Shown here piece after piece: positions 1 to 11,049 of a DNA stretch of 49,265 nt. Positions within the stretch are counted from its first letter, which is position 1. Every line of letters begins with the position of its first letter. A program made the translations under genes and the position numbers. Origin of the DNA: Singulisphaera sp. GP187 (GTDB lineage: Bacteria > Planctomycetota > UBA1135 > UBA2386); NCBI GenBank assembly GCA_945871815.1, contig CAMBXM010000008.1, positions 1 to 49,265 of the forward strand, written 5' to 3'. The notes beneath the pieces were generated by a model. It did no database searches and was not told the DNA's origin. It saw nothing but the letters and a program-made list of their open reading frames with translations.

Positions 1-1221
1 ACGCCGTTCGGATCCGCAGTACCGATGCGCGCGGGGCTGGGCTACCATCGGCTGTTCGCGGACTTGCAGCCGAGGACCCGCGGGATCGATGGATCCGGCC
101 CACCCGAGGCCGACGCCAAGACGAAGCCGCCGCGAAGGGAACGCCATCGGACGGACGACCTCGAAGCCGCACTGTCGCGCGAAGTCGGCGCCGCCCGCAT
201 GGGCTCGGTTACCGGAACCGTGCGGGCTGAGAATGGCGCGCCACAGCCGGGTGTTCTGGTTGCCTGGCGCGCGGCCGATGGCGTCGTTCGCAATCGCGCC
301 GAAACCGATGCCGAGGGGCGCTACCGCATCGGGCTGCCAGCTTCGGGCGCGTGTACCCTGGTCGCTGCGGGCGGTGGTCGTGGTCGCGATGAAGCTCTCG
401 TCGCCGCAGTTCCATCGGGGGTCGTGCAGCAGGACTTCACCTTGCACCTACGTGGGTTCGTTCATGGCTTCGCGCTCGATGAAACCGGGGCCCCGCTTGC
501 AGGCGCGCGCGTCGAGTTCTCGAGCGACGTCGAGGATGGCACCGGACTGGGCGTGACGGCAAGCGACGGCTCGTTTGCGCTGGCGCAACTGCCGCGCTCA
601 GGCCGCTGTTTGCTTTGGCCCAAGGACGCCGATCTGCGCTTGCCGGTGTTGCTCTCGGACAGCGTGTTGCCCGATGCCGAGGGCGTGAGCCTGCGCCTGT
701 CGGCAGATCCACCGCAACGATCGCGCCTCCGCGTCGAAGCGAAGTTGCCGGCCGGATGCGAAGCGGCGCGCATCTGCGTTCGACTACTACAGATCGACAC
801 CGGTCGCGGCACCCATCTCGAGAGTTCTCCGATCGCCGGTGGCTTCCGACTCGAAGGCCTGATGGCGGGCCCCTACCGGCTCGAACTCGGGGCCGAAGGA
901 CTCGGCTGGGTCACGCTCGGCCCGATCCACCTCGATGGCCGCGGACTGTGGGACCTTGGGGCCGTCGAGTTGCCAAAGCCCGGCTCCGTGCGATTGTCCG
1001 ACGTCGAGGGGACGCCGTCGCCGCAGTCGCGCAAGCTCGATTTTCGGCTGCAGCGCCAAGACACCGACATCTTGGTCGAACCACAGTGGCTCGACGCGAC
1101 TACGGCCGCGTTGCCGCCGGGCAACTACGCCGTGCTCTGGCGCACGCCAGACGGCAAGCTGCGCACCGCGGCCATTGCGGTCGCGTCGGGCAGCGAGGTC
1201 GCTCTGTCCCTCATCCCGTGA
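1..1221 (+). CDS. Protein with two carboxypeptidase-regulatory-like (beta-sandwich) domains, 5' end probably outside the window
   Basis: The frame is open back to base 1, so the N-terminus may lie upstream. Internal ATGs occur at 25 and 199. Two repeats of the carboxypeptidase regulatory-like fold are visible. The first is at about residues 60-115 counted from the ATG at 25 (GSVTGTVRAENGAPQPGVLV, then TDAEGRYRI). The second is at about 143-200 (GFVHGFALDETGAPLAGARV, then ASDGSFAL). This is the usual G-x-V/D-G-A-P-x-x-G-A/V pattern followed by D-x-x-G-x-Y/F. Such domains are typically extracytoplasmic and carried on larger secreted or surface proteins in this lineage. The remaining C-terminal part looks like further beta-sandwich. 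No enzymatic motif is seen. It converges on the VWA gene, with 24 nt between the stops. The specific role is unknown. Confidence 0.7.
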   Translation, partial: TPFGSAVPMRAGLGYHRLFADLQPRTRGIDGSGPPEADAKTKPPRRERHRTDDLEAALSREVGAARMGSVTGTVRAENGAPQPGVLVAWRAADGVVRNRAETDAEGRYRIGLPASGACTLVAAGGGRGRDEALVAAVPSGVVQQDFTLHLRGFVHGFALDETGAPLAGARVEFSSDVEDGTGLGVTASDGSFALAQLPRSGRCLLWPKDADLRLPVLLSDSVLPDAEGVSLRLSADPPQRSRLRVEAKLPAGCEAARICVRLLQIDTGRGTHLESSPIAGGFRLEGLMAGPYRLELGAEGLGWVTLGPIHLDGRGLWDLGAVELPKPGSVRLSDVEGTPSPQSRKLDFRLQRQDTDILVEPQWLDATTAALPPGNYAVLWRTPDGKLRTAAIAVASGSEVALSLIP

Positions 1222-1245
1222 TCGGGCGGTCAGCACGGCCTTCAC

Positions 1246-3612
1246 TCATACCGAGCGACGCGAGGACCACCACTCGATCAGCGCCAGACCGGCGAGCAGG
1301 AACGCCACAGAAAGCGCCCACACTGGCACCTGGGATCGGTAGGCGACGCCGGCCGACGGCGGTGGCAGTTCGAGTTGGTCGATCGACCGCGGTGCCTCGC
1401 CGGTCATCGCCGTCAACAATGCGACCTCGCGCGGCAGCGGCGCCACGGGTTCGACTGCGGCGGTGCGCAGCACTTCGCTCTCTACTTCGGGCAACGAACG
1501 CAGCGCGGCAGTGACCCACTGAGCGATGCGGGCGGAGAACGACTCCTCGGCGCGCAACTCCTTGGCGTCGTCGCCGGCGAGATCGGCGGCAAAGACGCCG
1601 ATCCGGCCGAGCCCGCGGTTGCCGTAGGCGAGAACCGGCGAGCCCAAGGGGCCGGCGACCAGCAACACGTGCGCAGTCCTCGTCCCAGTCGTCGGCACCG
1701 CCGCGCGCAATCTGGGCCAAGTCGAGAGTGCGGGCTCCAGCAGCGGCGAGTTCGCGACGGCGAGGAGTTCAAGGCCCTGGTCGCGATCGCTCGAGTCGGC
1801 AGCAGCGGCAGGCTCTGGTGGTGTGGGCTCTGGTGGTGTGGGCTTTGGCGGCTTCGGTTCGGGCTTCCGTGGTTCCGGTTGCGGGTTCGCCGGATTGGGA
1901 GCTCCAGCGCCGTTCGGTTTGCGGCCAACGCGATCGAGCGCCCGCACAACCTCGGCGCTGACCAACTGCGGCACGACTCTTGGATCGCGCACTGGCAAGA
2001 ACAAGCCACCGCCGTCCTTGGCGATGCGCTCGGCCATGCCCTGGAAGGTGGCCAGCGTCCCGTCGTCGATGATCGACACGATGCTGACGCTCATCCCGTC
2101 GTTGCGCATCGTGTTGGAGCGCTTGCGCAATACCAGTTCTTGGTCCCACACCTCGCCGTCGGTCAAGACGACGACGTGGCGCACAGCGCACTTGCTCTGC
2201 AGCAAGAGTTCGCGAGCACGAACGAGTCCGTTGTCGAGATACGTGCGCTCGTTGGAGTGCGCCAGTCGCGCGATGCCTTGCTCGACCCGAACGCGATCGA
2301 CGGCGCTGCAGAGCGGCAACTCGACGCGCGCCTGATCGTCGTCACCAAACGTGATCAGCCCCACTTCGTCGCCTTCGGCCAGCGCGAGCGCCGTCTGGCG
2401 CGCGCTGGTCTTCGCATAGCTCATCTTGGTGCCGCCGCCGAGCACCCGCATTCCCATACTGCCGGAGCGATCGATGACGAAGACCATCGCGATCGTGTGC
2501 TTGTCCACCTCGACCGGCCCGTCCGGCGCGATCTGCGGCTCGTCCGCGTGCACCCCGGAAGGCGCCTGTTGCGGCTCTGGCGGCGGGACCTCGGGTAGGT
2601 CGCCGCCGCCGTTGCCAGGGGCGGTGCCGTCGCCAGTCCGCGGCAACACCGTGATGGGCAAGAGCGAACGCATCGGTTCGCCGTCCTGCTGCAACCCGGG
2701 GCCCAGAACGAACAGGCCCAGGCCATCCTCGACCGCGCCGACGAGCAGCCTTTGTGCCTCCACGGTCAGCGGCAGGCCAACGACCACGGCGTCGAAGTCG
2801 ACGAGCTCTGTCGGCAGGGACGCGGCACTGCGCACGGCAATGCCCTGCGCGGCGAGGGCATTGGCAACCGTTCCCGAGGGCTCGAGGACCAGCACACTCT
2901 CGGCGGCGCGCACGGCCAACGAACCGGTGCGCACGAAGCGATGCGGCGGCACGTCACACTCGAACTGCACGGCGATCGACCCGGCGGCTACCGGCAAGAG
3001 GTCCAGCGTGGCGGACTGAGCGACCGGCAGCACGACCCGCTGCTCTTGGTGCCAGGCGCCGCCATCGGCAACGAGGCGGCCCGTCAACGCTGAGGGTGCC
3101 CCTTCGACGCTGGCGACGAGGCGCAGTGGGCGTTGTGCGCGCGGCGCGGTGACGGCCTGCACGGAGAGTGCCTCGGGCGCGAACGGCAACGGCGGCGTCG
3201 TGGTGTAGCCGTGGCCGGCAGCGGGGGCCGACGTCGAGACCGTGTCGGCGAGCGGGCCGTTCCAGACCGCGATCACATCGTCGCGCCGCGGACCAGCGCG
3301 CATCGCCGCCAGTGCCAACGACGCCGACAGCGTCGAGCCACCGCCAACCACGACGACGTGCGGCGGGGGTTCGCCCTTCGCAGCCTGCAGCGACGCGAGT
3401 GCCGCCACACCGCCGGTGGCGGGATCGACACTGCACCCAATCGCCACCTCGGCCGGGACCACCACCGATTGCGAGCGCGGCGGTACGAACGCGGCTACGG
3501 CAACCGCCAGCATCACTAGCACGCCGCTGCTGCGCGGGAGCGGCGCGCCCGTGCGCACGAACACCGACAGGGCGCAGCCGAGCCCGAGTGCCAACACAAA
3601 CCAGAACAACAC
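1246..3612 (-). CDS. Membrane-anchored von Willebrand factor A (BatA-like) protein
   Basis: I place the start at the GTG at 3612, giving 788 aa (VLFWFVLALGLGCALSVFV), because further upstream the frame runs inside the preceding NPCBM gene and gives an Arg/Cys/Ser-rich, non-protein-like extension. Two N-terminal membrane segments are followed by a domain resembling the glutamine-amidotransferase-like part of aerotolerance-type membrane proteins. A VWA domain follows from about residue 372, with an intact MIDAS start (VFVIDRSGSMGM, DxSxS) and LTDGE. Next comes a Pro/Glu/Lys linker, then a C-terminal membrane helix (VPVWALSVAFLLAGLALIEW). Such proteins are thought to act as metal-dependent adhesion or assembly modules in the inner membrane, often beside MoxR ATPases, but none is visible here. 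It lies 10 nt downstream of the NPCBM gene, so the two probably form one operon. Confidence 0.8.
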   Translation of the reverse strand: MLFWFVLALGLGCALSVFVRTGAPLPRSSGVLVMLAVAVAAFVPPRSQSVVVPAEVAIGCSVDPATGGVAALASLQAAKGEPPPHVVVVGGGSTLSASLALAAMRAGPRRDDVIAVWNGPLADTVSTSAPAAGHGYTTTPPLPFAPEALSVQAVTAPRAQRPLRLVASVEGAPSALTGRLVADGGAWHQEQRVVLPVAQSATLDLLPVAAGSIAVQFECDVPPHRFVRTGSLAVRAAESVLVLEPSGTVANALAAQGIAVRSAASLPTELVDFDAVVVGLPLTVEAQRLLVGAVEDGLGLFVLGPGLQQDGEPMRSLLPITVLPRTGDGTAPGNGGGDLPEVPPPEPQQAPSGVHADEPQIAPDGPVEVDKHTIAMVFVIDRSGSMGMRVLGGGTKMSYAKTSARQTALALAEGDEVGLITFGDDDQARVELPLCSAVDRVRVEQGIARLAHSNERTYLDNGLVRARELLLQSKCAVRHVVVLTDGEVWDQELVLRKRSNTMRNDGMSVSIVSIIDDGTLATFQGMAERIAKDGGGLFLPVRDPRVVPQLVSAEVVRALDRVGRKPNGAGAPNPANPQPEPRKPEPKPPKPTPPEPTPPEPAAAADSSDRDQGLELLAVANSPLLEPALSTWPRLRAAVPTTGTRTAHVLLVAGPLGSPVLAYGNRGLGRIGVFAADLAGDDAKELRAEESFSARIAQWVTAALRSLPEVESEVLRTAAVEPVAPLPREVALLTAMTGEAPRSIDQLELPPPSAGVAYRSQVPVWALSVAFLLAGLALIEWWSSRRSV
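1811..1840 (-). repeat. Tandem 15-bp repeat in the VWA gene encoding the Pro-Glu-Thr linker
   Basis: Two perfect adjacent copies of a 15-bp unit (1811-1825 and 1826-1840) are followed by a degenerate third copy. They encode PPEPT-type repeats in the linker between the VWA region and the C-terminal membrane helix. The repeat is in frame, so length changes would add or remove five residues. Confidence 0.8.
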
Positions 3613-3622
3613 AGCGCGGAGC

Positions 3623-4840
3623 CTACTTCGCCGCCGCGGTCGGCAGGAACACCGGCAAGAGCCAATCGACTCGGTCGCCAACATCGCGCCCCGCACCAAA
3701 CTCCACTTCCAGAGATAGCACCTGTCCCGGTTGCACCTCGAGGGGCCCCACGGTCTGGACCGCACCGCCAGCCGCGAGCTCGAACTCGGTCGGCTTGCCA
3801 ACACCTTCGATACGCACAGCGATCGCCACCCTGCCTCGCACCGGCAACTGCAGCGCCGAGTCATCGAACGCGACCCGAGTGTGAAACGAATCGACACCGG
3901 GGGGCACTACGAACTGGAGTCGGCTGCGACTGTGCACCCCGAGTCCGCGGGCGTAGCAACGACCACTCGCGGCGAGCATGGAGCCCGAGACCGCAAGGTC
4001 GCGCTGCCACGACATGAGCGCATCGCCGTCGAACGCGGCTTCGACGACGCGCACTGGTTCGAGGCCCGAGACCATCACCACACCGGTGTCCAGGCGCAGG
4101 AGGCACCCCAGGTCCGCGAGCGACACCGTCACTTCGACATCGCCCTCGAGTCGGCAGCGGATCGTGGCCCCCTCGAACACGAACCCGGTGAGACCGATGC
4201 GGTCGGCGGCTCGCGTGCACAACTCCGCGACGGCCGGTTGGTCCGGCGGCAAGGCGCCACTCAGACGCAGGCCGATCAGTTCTCGCGGGGCAAACCACCG
4301 CGGGGCTTTGTCGACCTCGGGCTGGAAGCGGATGCCCGCCTCGCCAAACTGGTGCAGCGTCCCCGTTTGTCGGTCAAAGCCGAGCGAGGCGGGCAAGAAG
4401 AGCGCCTCGGTCGCAGCCTCAGGCATTACCAGATCGCGCGCGCGGGCGGCCTCGGGTCGTAGCACGAGGCACTCGAGCCGTTCGACCGCCACGTTGAGCC
4501 GCCCAAGAACGGCCGACTGCAGCAGGAGCGTGTCGCCGGCAACATCGCCACCCACGAGCAGACCTCGCACCACATCGCCTTTCGCGAGATGCGCGGCTGG
4601 CAGCGCCGAATCCTGCACCCGAGTCCCGAGCACGGCGAGCACGGCCTGGAAGCTCACGGTCTCGCTGCCAGTTGCTCGCACAAGTTGCAGGACGTCGCCA
4701 GCACCACGCACGAGGCCATCGGCTGGAAGCATGCGGCCGTCGCGCATCAGCACTTCACAGAGCGGACGCTGCGCCACGGCCGAGGAGACGAGGATGGCCG
4801 CAACTGCGGCAAGAGTGAATCGGAGCGGGAGGGTCTTCAT
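3623..4840 (-). CDS. Secreted NPCBM/NEW2-domain protein
   Basis: The start is ATG 4840 (405 aa) because it opens a clear signal peptide (MKTLPLRFTLAAVAAILVSS, then AVAQ). The longer upstream frame is non-protein-like. The middle region is beta-rich and without a recognised family. The C-terminal ~140 residues (about 262-400) match the NPCBM (novel putative carbohydrate-binding module) pattern: SMLAASGRCYARGLGVHSRS with the G-x-H-S signature, then a hydrophobic beta-strand, a 'F.tr.afDds' segment, and a closing DWLLPVF. Such modules are common on planctomycete secreted proteins and are presumed to bind glycans. No catalytic domain was recognised. The gene reads away from groEL1 and is followed closely by the VWA gene. 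Confidence 0.75.
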   Translation of the reverse strand: MKTLPLRFTLAAVAAILVSSAVAQRPLCEVLMRDGRMLPADGLVRGAGDVLQLVRATGSETVSFQAVLAVLGTRVQDSALPAAHLAKGDVVRGLLVGGDVAGDTLLLQSAVLGRLNVAVERLECLVLRPEAARARDLVMPEAATEALFLPASLGFDRQTGTLHQFGEAGIRFQPEVDKAPRWFAPRELIGLRLSGALPPDQPAVAELCTRAADRIGLTGFVFEGATIRCRLEGDVEVTVSLADLGCLLRLDTGVVMVSGLEPVRVVEAAFDGDALMSWQRDLAVSGSMLAASGRCYARGLGVHSRSRLQFVVPPGVDSFHTRVAFDDSALQLPVRGRVAIAVRIEGVGKPTEFELAAGGAVQTVGPLEVQPGQVLSLEVEFGAGRDVGDRVDWLLPVFLPTAAAK

Positions 4841-5189
4841 GCCAGATTGACACCATGGCAACGCACCGTTGCCTCCACCTCTGCCAGTTTGACGCGCGGC
4901 TGTCCGCGTCGCAATTCCAGTTCGAACACTACTAGCAGTTTCAACTAGATCGCAGCCAACGAGATACGGAAACAGGATGCAGTCTGCGAAGGTCGCTTCT
5001 GCGGCGGCACCGGCTTTGCTTTCGCGCCGACCCCACGCCGGACGCGGCCGGTGGTGCCAAACCCCGAGGTTTTGATTCCTCGGCTCTGACACCCATCGTC
5101 TGCATGCTCAAAAGCGGTCCACCCCGGACCAACCGACGTGTGCCCGTGCGGAACCCGCAACCCCTTCGAGATTCTCCGTCGAGGACGTG
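4841..5189. promoter_or_regulatory. Divergent intergenic region upstream of groEL1, with inverted repeat 5064-5083
   Basis: This 349-bp stretch separates the NPCBM gene (minus strand) from groEL1 (plus strand), so both promoters should lie here. It holds a perfect 6-bp inverted repeat, CCGAGG at 5064-5069 and CCTCGG at 5078-5083, with an AT-rich 8-nt centre (TTTTGATT). No CIRCE element (TTAGCACTC-N9-GAGTGCTAA) is present. The repeat could be an operator or an RNA hairpin in the groEL leader. No convincing -35/-10 pair was found. A GAGGA Shine-Dalgarno lies at 5181-5185. Confidence 0.4.
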
Positions 5190-6815
5190 ATGGTCAAACA
5201 ACTCGTATTCGAAAACGATGCCCGCGACGCAGTGCTGCGCGGTGCCGCCAAGCTTGCCAAGGCAGTCGTCTCCACTCTGGGCCCCCGCGGCCGCAACGCC
5301 GTGCTCGATAAGGGCTGGGGCGGCCCGACGATCACGAAGGACGGTGTGACCGTCGCCGAAGAGATCGATCTCGACGACCCGTACGAGAACATGGGCGCCA
5401 AGCTGGTCAAGGAAGCTGCCAGCAAGACGTCCGACAATGCCGGTGATGGCACGACGACCGCGACGCTGCTGGCTCACGCCATCGCCGAGAGCGGCATGCG
5501 CTACCTGATCGCCGGCGCCAACCACGCCGAGCTGATCAAGGGCATCAAGATTGCCAGCGACAAGGTGGTCGAACAGTTGAAGAAGATGGCCAAGCCGGTC
5601 CCAGCGACCGACTACAAGGCGATCGCCCAAGTCGCGACGATCTCCGGCAACAACGACACCGACATCGGCAAGTGCCTGTCGGACGCAATGAAGGCAGTGG
5701 GCCAAGACGGCGTCATCACGGTCGAAGAAGGCAAGGGCCTCGAGACCGAGATCAAGAACGTGACCGGCATGCAGTTCGACCGCGGCTTCCTGTCGCCGCA
5801 CTTCGTGACGGACCCGGACAGCATGACGGCGGACCTGCGCGACTGCCTCGTGCTCGTGCACGAGGACAAGCTCTCGAGCGTCCGGCCGCTGCTCCCCCTT
5901 CTGGAGAAGCTGAAGGACAGCACCAAGCCGCTGCTGATCATCGCCGAGGACATCGAAGGCGAAGCCCTGGCGACGCTGGTCGTCAACAAGCTGCGCGGCA
6001 TCCTCAAGGTCTGCGCCGTCAAGGCTCCTGGCTACGGCGACCGCCGCAAGGCCATGCTGCAGGACATCGCGATCCTCTGTGGCGGCGAGGCGATCTTCAA
6101 GGACCTCGGCATGGACCTCGAAAAGGTGCAGGTGCGCCAACTTGGTCACGCCGAGCGCATCCTGATCGACGGTGACAACACCACGATCGTCAAGGGCAAG
6201 GGCAAGGCTGCGGACGTCAAGGCGCGCTGCGAGCAGATCAAGCGCGAGATCGACGCCACCACGTCGGACTACGACCGCGAGAAGCTCCAGGAGCGCTTGG
6301 CCAAGCTGACCGGCGGCATCGCTGAGATCCGCGTCGGCGCTCATACCGAGACCGAAATGAAGGAACGCAAGGCACTCTTCGAGGACGCACTGCACGCGAC
6401 GCGCGCGGCGATTCAAGAAGGCGTGCTGCCCGGTGGCGGCACGGCCCTGCTGAAGGCCAAGAAGGTTCTCGACGGTCTTGAGTTGCCGGGTGATCAGCAA
6501 TTCGGCGTCGAACTGATGCGCTCGGTCTGCGAACAGCCAGCGCGCACGATCGCGCAGAACGGCGGTCTCGACGGCGCGGTCGTCGCCCGCAAGGTGATGG
6601 CCGGCAAGGGCCCGAACTTCGGCTTCAACGCGCTGACCAACGAGTACGGCGACATGTTCGAGTTTGGCATCGTCGATCCTGCCAAAGTCACGCGCTCGGC
6701 GCTCCAGAACGCGGTGTCGGTGGCTTCCATGCTGCTCACCACGGACTGCCTGATCACGGAGCTGAAGAAGAAGGACGACGACAAGGACCACGACGGCGCC
6801 CACGGGCACATGTGA
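5190..6815 (+). CDS. groEL1: Chaperonin GroEL, first copy, with Asp/His-rich tail
   Basis: This is a 541-aa 60-kDa chaperonin subunit that forms the ring in which unfolded proteins fold with ATP and the GroES lid. ATG 5190 follows GAGGA at 5181-5185; a GTG one codon earlier is less likely. Family hallmarks are all present: [24 protein letters not shown], the ATP-site [30 protein letters not shown], and [12 protein letters not shown] in the apical domain. The C-terminus is unusual. Instead of a Gly-Gly-Met tail it ends [13 protein letters not shown], rich in Asp and His. It differs widely from the second copy, so the two paralogues are old rather than a recent duplication. It is first in the groEL1-groES-groEL2-dnaJ-grpE cluster, 38 nt before groES. 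Confidence 0.97.
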   Translation: MVKQLVFENDARDAVLRGAAKLAKAVVSTLGPRGRNAVLDKGWGGPTITKDGVTVAEEIDLDDPYENMGAKLVKEAASKTSDNAGDGTTTATLLAHAIAESGMRYLIAGANHAELIKGIKIASDKVVEQLKKMAKPVPATDYKAIAQVATISGNNDTDIGKCLSDAMKAVGQDGVITVEEGKGLETEIKNVTGMQFDRGFLSPHFVTDPDSMTADLRDCLVLVHEDKLSSVRPLLPLLEKLKDSTKPLLIIAEDIEGEALATLVVNKLRGILKVCAVKAPGYGDRRKAMLQDIAILCGGEAIFKDLGMDLEKVQVRQLGHAERILIDGDNTTIVKGKGKAADVKARCEQIKREIDATTSDYDREKLQERLAKLTGGIAEIRVGAHTETEMKERKALFEDALHATRAAIQEGVLPGGGTALLKAKKVLDGLELPGDQQFGVELMRSVCEQPARTIAQNGGLDGAVVARKVMAGKGPNFGFNALTNEYGDMFEFGIVDPAKVTRSALQNAVSVASMLLTTDCLITELKKKDDDKDHDGAHGHM

Positions 6816-6853
6816 GCGCCGCAACCCCGAATCAACGACAAGGAGACATGACG

Positions 6854-7147
6854 ATGGCAACCCTGCGACCCCTGGATGATCGCGTCGTGCTGAAAGTACT
6901 CGACGCCGAAGAAGTGAGTTCTGGCGGCATCCTGCTGCCCGACACGGCGAAGGAAAAGCCCCAGCGCGGCAAGGTGACAGCAGTCGGCGACGGCAAGCTG
7001 CAAAAGGACGGCAAGCGCGCCAAGCCCGATGTCAAGAAGGGCGACGTGGTCCTCTTCGGCAAGTACGCCGGCAGCGACGTCAAGGTCGGCGGCGATGACT
7101 ACAAGATCCTGCGTGAGAGCGAGATCCTCGCTCGCTGGGAGGAATGA
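6854..7147 (+). CDS. groES: Co-chaperonin GroES
   Basis: A 97-aa heptameric lid for GroEL, of normal length. I choose ATG 6854 because AGGAG at 6841-6845 sits 8 nt upstream and the product begins with the typical [20 protein letters not shown]. An ATG at 6848 is too close to that ribosome-binding site. Conserved features are [19 protein letters not shown] (the mobile loop, including the Ile-containing GIL/V segment that contacts GroEL), [16 protein letters not shown], and the terminal [11 protein letters not shown]. It is sandwiched between two groEL genes and its stop overlaps the first possible start of the second, so one mRNA probably supplies all three. Confidence 0.97.
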   Translation: MATLRPLDDRVVLKVLDAEEVSSGGILLPDTAKEKPQRGKVTAVGDGKLQKDGKRAKPDVKKGDVVLFGKYAGSDVKVGGDDYKILRESEILARWEE

Positions 7148-7149
7148 GC

Positions 7150-8760
<1,611 letters not shown>

Positions 8761-8793
8761 CCTCGACGACCGCGACACCGCCGGCGAAGGACT

Positions 8794-8818
8794 GCGCGCC
8801 ACTGTAGGCTTGGCGCGC
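8794..8818 (+). other. Inverted repeat between groEL2 and dnaJ
   Basis: GCGCGCC at 8794-8800 and GGCGCGC at 8812-8818, extended by an A-T pair, form an 8-bp GC-only stem with a 9-nt loop in the 82-bp gap. No T-tract follows, so a classical terminator is unlikely. It could partly attenuate transcription or protect mRNA between the chaperonin and DnaJ-GrpE parts of the cluster. Confidence 0.4.
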
Positions 8819-8842
8819 GGTCCCATGCGGCACCGCTAGACC

Positions 8843-9994
8843 ATGGCCCAGAAGCGCGACTACTACGAGATCCTCGGCGTCGCTCGCGACGCGTCCGAAG
8901 ACGCGATCAAGAAGGCGTACCGCAAGATCGCGCTCGACAACCACCCGGACCGCAATCCGGGCAATGCGGAGGCGGAGCAGCGGTTCAAGGACGCTGCCGA
9001 GGCATACTCCGTCCTGTCCGACGCCCAGAAGCGCCCGCGCTACGATCAGTTTGGTCACGCCGGTGTCGACGGCCCACAGGGCGGTGGCCAAGGTTCCACG
9101 TCAGCTGAGGACATCTTCGCCGCATTCGGCGAGATGTTTGGCGGTGGCGGCGGCGCCGGCTCGGGCTTCTTCGAGCAGTTCTTCGCTGGCAGCCGAGCCC
9201 GAGGCCGCGGCCGCCGCGGCAGCAGCCTCAAGATCGACCTCGAAGTCGAACTCGCCGAAGTTGCGACCGGCGTCAAGAAGACCTTCGAGATCAAGCGTCC
9301 GGACACCTGCGAGACCTGCACCGGCAATGGCCAGAAGCCTGGCACCGGTCGCACGCGCTGCGAAACCTGTGGCGGTCGCGGTGAAGTCCTTCGCAATCAG
9401 GGCTTTTTCCAGCTCCGTCAGACCTGCCCGACCTGCCAAGGTCAGGGCGAGATGATCACCACACCTTGCACCAAGTGCCGCGGTCGCGGCTTTGTGCCAA
9501 AGCAGGTGCCCATCACCATCTCGATTCCACCGGGAATCGAGGACGGCCACGCCGAACGCATCCAAGGCCAAGGCGAACCAGGCGCCGGCGGCGGACCGCC
9601 TGGAGATCTGGTCGTCGTCATCCATGTGAAGGAGCACCCGGTGTTCTTGCGTTCCGGTGACGACCTCCTCATGCAGACCCGCATCAGTTTCCGCCAAGCG
9701 GTCCTAGGCGAAGCCATAGACATCCCCACCATTACCAGCGACACCGTTCGCCTCGACATCCCGGCGGGCACGCAACCGGGCGAGAAGTTGCGCGTGCGCA
9801 ACCACGGCCTGCCTCGACCCGACGGCTACGGCAAGGGCCACCTGATCGTGCAAGTACAGATCGACGTGCCAAAGCAACTCTCCGTCGAGCAAGAAGAACT
9901 GCTGCGGCGTTTCGATGAACTCGAGGACGGCAAGCGGGCCAAGAAGGGCGCCAAGAAGACGATCTTCGAAAAGGTGAAGGACATCTTCTCGTGA
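8843..9994 (+). CDS. dnaJ: Chaperone protein DnaJ (type I Hsp40)
   Basis: A 383-aa J-domain co-chaperone that delivers substrates to DnaK and stimulates its ATPase. The J domain covers residues 4-70 with the catalytic HPD at 34-36 ([10 protein letters not shown]). A Gly-rich linker follows to about residue 130. A zinc-binding region starts near Cys155 with four CxxCxGxG repeats ([32 protein letters not shown]). C-terminal substrate-binding domains follow. All type I elements are intact and length is normal. DnaK itself is not in the window. The grpE start overlaps the dnaJ stop as GTGA, so DnaJ and GrpE are probably made in step. Confidence 0.96.
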   Translation: MAQKRDYYEILGVARDASEDAIKKAYRKIALDNHPDRNPGNAEAEQRFKDAAEAYSVLSDAQKRPRYDQFGHAGVDGPQGGGQGSTSAEDIFAAFGEMFGGGGGAGSGFFEQFFAGSRARGRGRRGSSLKIDLEVELAEVATGVKKTFEIKRPDTCETCTGNGQKPGTGRTRCETCGGRGEVLRNQGFFQLRQTCPTCQGQGEMITTPCTKCRGRGFVPKQVPITISIPPGIEDGHAERIQGQGEPGAGGGPPGDLVVVIHVKEHPVFLRSGDDLLMQTRISFRQAVLGEAIDIPTITSDTVRLDIPAGTQPGEKLRVRNHGLPRPDGYGKGHLIVQVQIDVPKQLSVEQEELLRRFDELEDGKRAKKGAKKTIFEKVKDIFS

Positions 9995-10575
9995 ACGAAC
10001 ACTCAGGACACAACGCGGATGATTCGCGCAGCGAGCCCAAGACCGGCTCGCAGACTCCGAACGGCACCGAGCCCAAAGGCGAGGCCACCGAGGGTTCCGC
10101 AGCAGAGCTGCAGACGCTGCGAGGCGAGCGCGATCAACTCGAGGAGCAGTTGCGCCGCACCCTGGCCGACGCAGCGAACATGCGCCGACGTCAGCAGAAG
10201 GAAGCCGACGACATGCGCCGCCGCATCCTCGAGGGCATGACGCAGGAACTACTGCCCGTGCTCGACAACTTCCAACTTGCACTCCAGGCATGGGATGGAC
10301 AAACGGCCTCGAAGGACCCCGCAGCCCTCGTGCAGGGAGTTCGCATGGTCCAGGTGCTGCTGCGTTCCGCGCTAGAACGGCACGGCCTTCAGGAGATTGA
10401 CGCCAAGGACCAGGTATTCGATCCGGCGCGCCACGAAGCCGTCATTGTGGAGAACCAGGCCGGCGTCGACCCCGGTCGCGTGTTGCGGGTCTTGATGCCA
10501 GGCTACTTGCTGACGGATCGCGTTCTGCGGCACGCCAAAGTCGTCGTTTCCGGCAAACCCAGCGAAGCCCAGTAG
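9991..10575 (+). CDS. grpE: Nucleotide exchange factor GrpE
   Basis: A 194-aa GrpE that releases ADP from DnaK. It starts with GTG 9991, overlapping the dnaJ stop by 4 nt. The N-terminal ~40 residues are polar and low-complexity. A long coiled-coil helix follows (about 45-80, [29 protein letters not shown]). The canonical segment [13 protein letters not shown] comes next, and the C-terminal beta-domain contains [13 protein letters not shown] and [17 protein letters not shown]. These match the family signature closely. Confidence 0.95.
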   Translation: MNEHSGHNADDSRSEPKTGSQTPNGTEPKGEATEGSAAELQTLRGERDQLEEQLRRTLADAANMRRRQQKEADDMRRRILEGMTQELLPVLDNFQLALQAWDGQTASKDPAALVQGVRMVQVLLRSALERHGLQEIDAKDQVFDPARHEAVIVENQAGVDPGRVLRVLMPGYLLTDRVLRHAKVVVSGKPSEAQ

Positions 10576-10598
10576 ACGAACTACCCGATACACCCACC

Positions 10599-10886
10599 AT
10601 GCCCACCTACGACTTCCTCTGCTCCGCCTGCGGACACCGTTTCGAGGAGATGCAGGCGATGTCTGCAGCGCCGCTCAAGAAGTGCCCCGCATGCAAGAAG
10701 ATGAAGCTCGACCGTCTTATTGGCGCCGGTGCCGGCGTGATCTTCAAGGGATCGGGCTTCTACCAAACGGACTACAAGAACAGCGGCCAGACCAGCACTG
10801 AGACCAAAGGCGATGGAGGCGGTTGCGCCCCTTCGTGTGGCACGCCGGACGCTCCGTCCGGCTGCAAGATGGGCAAGAAGAGCTGA
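10599..10886 (+). CDS. FmdB-type zinc-ribbon regulatory protein
   Basis: A 95-aa protein that begins MPTYDFLCSACGHRFEEMQ, the standard FmdB/CxxC_CxxC_SSSS family start. One zinc ribbon is formed by C8-x2-C11 and C29-x2-C32. The C-terminal tail carries three further cysteines (GGGCAPSCG and GCKMGKKS) and is otherwise Gly/Ser-rich, as is usual in this family. The family is named after a putative regulator of formamidase, but its function in most bacteria is unknown. It lies 23 nt after grpE and may belong to the same transcript. The following 163 bp to 11049 hold no gene that I can support. Confidence 0.85.
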   Translation: MPTYDFLCSACGHRFEEMQAMSAAPLKKCPACKKMKLDRLIGAGAGVIFKGSGFYQTDYKNSGQTSTETKGDGGGCAPSCGTPDAPSGCKMGKKS

Positions 10887-11049
10887 GCCCCTCCCGCTTT
10901 AGGGCTGGCGCACAGCGAATCGAACCGGACGCTGCGCCGAGGATCGCGCCCGACCTAGTCCGAAACTCGCGCAGCATGCTCGGCACGATGGCGACCCGCA
11001 GAGTGCCGGGACGGAGAGCTCCTGCCGCACGCACGACGCTGACGGCCGC

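Noticed and set aside
4841-5189. CIRCE operator for the chaperonin cluster
   Set aside because: The TTAGCACTC-N9-GAGTGCTAA motif is not present; only an unrelated CCGAGG repeat is found.
4941-6860. Minus-strand open frame of 639 codons opposite groEL1
   Set aside because: It is the complement of a clear GroEL. High GC makes long antisense frames common, and its composition (strings of Asp/Val/Leu/Arg) is not protein-like.
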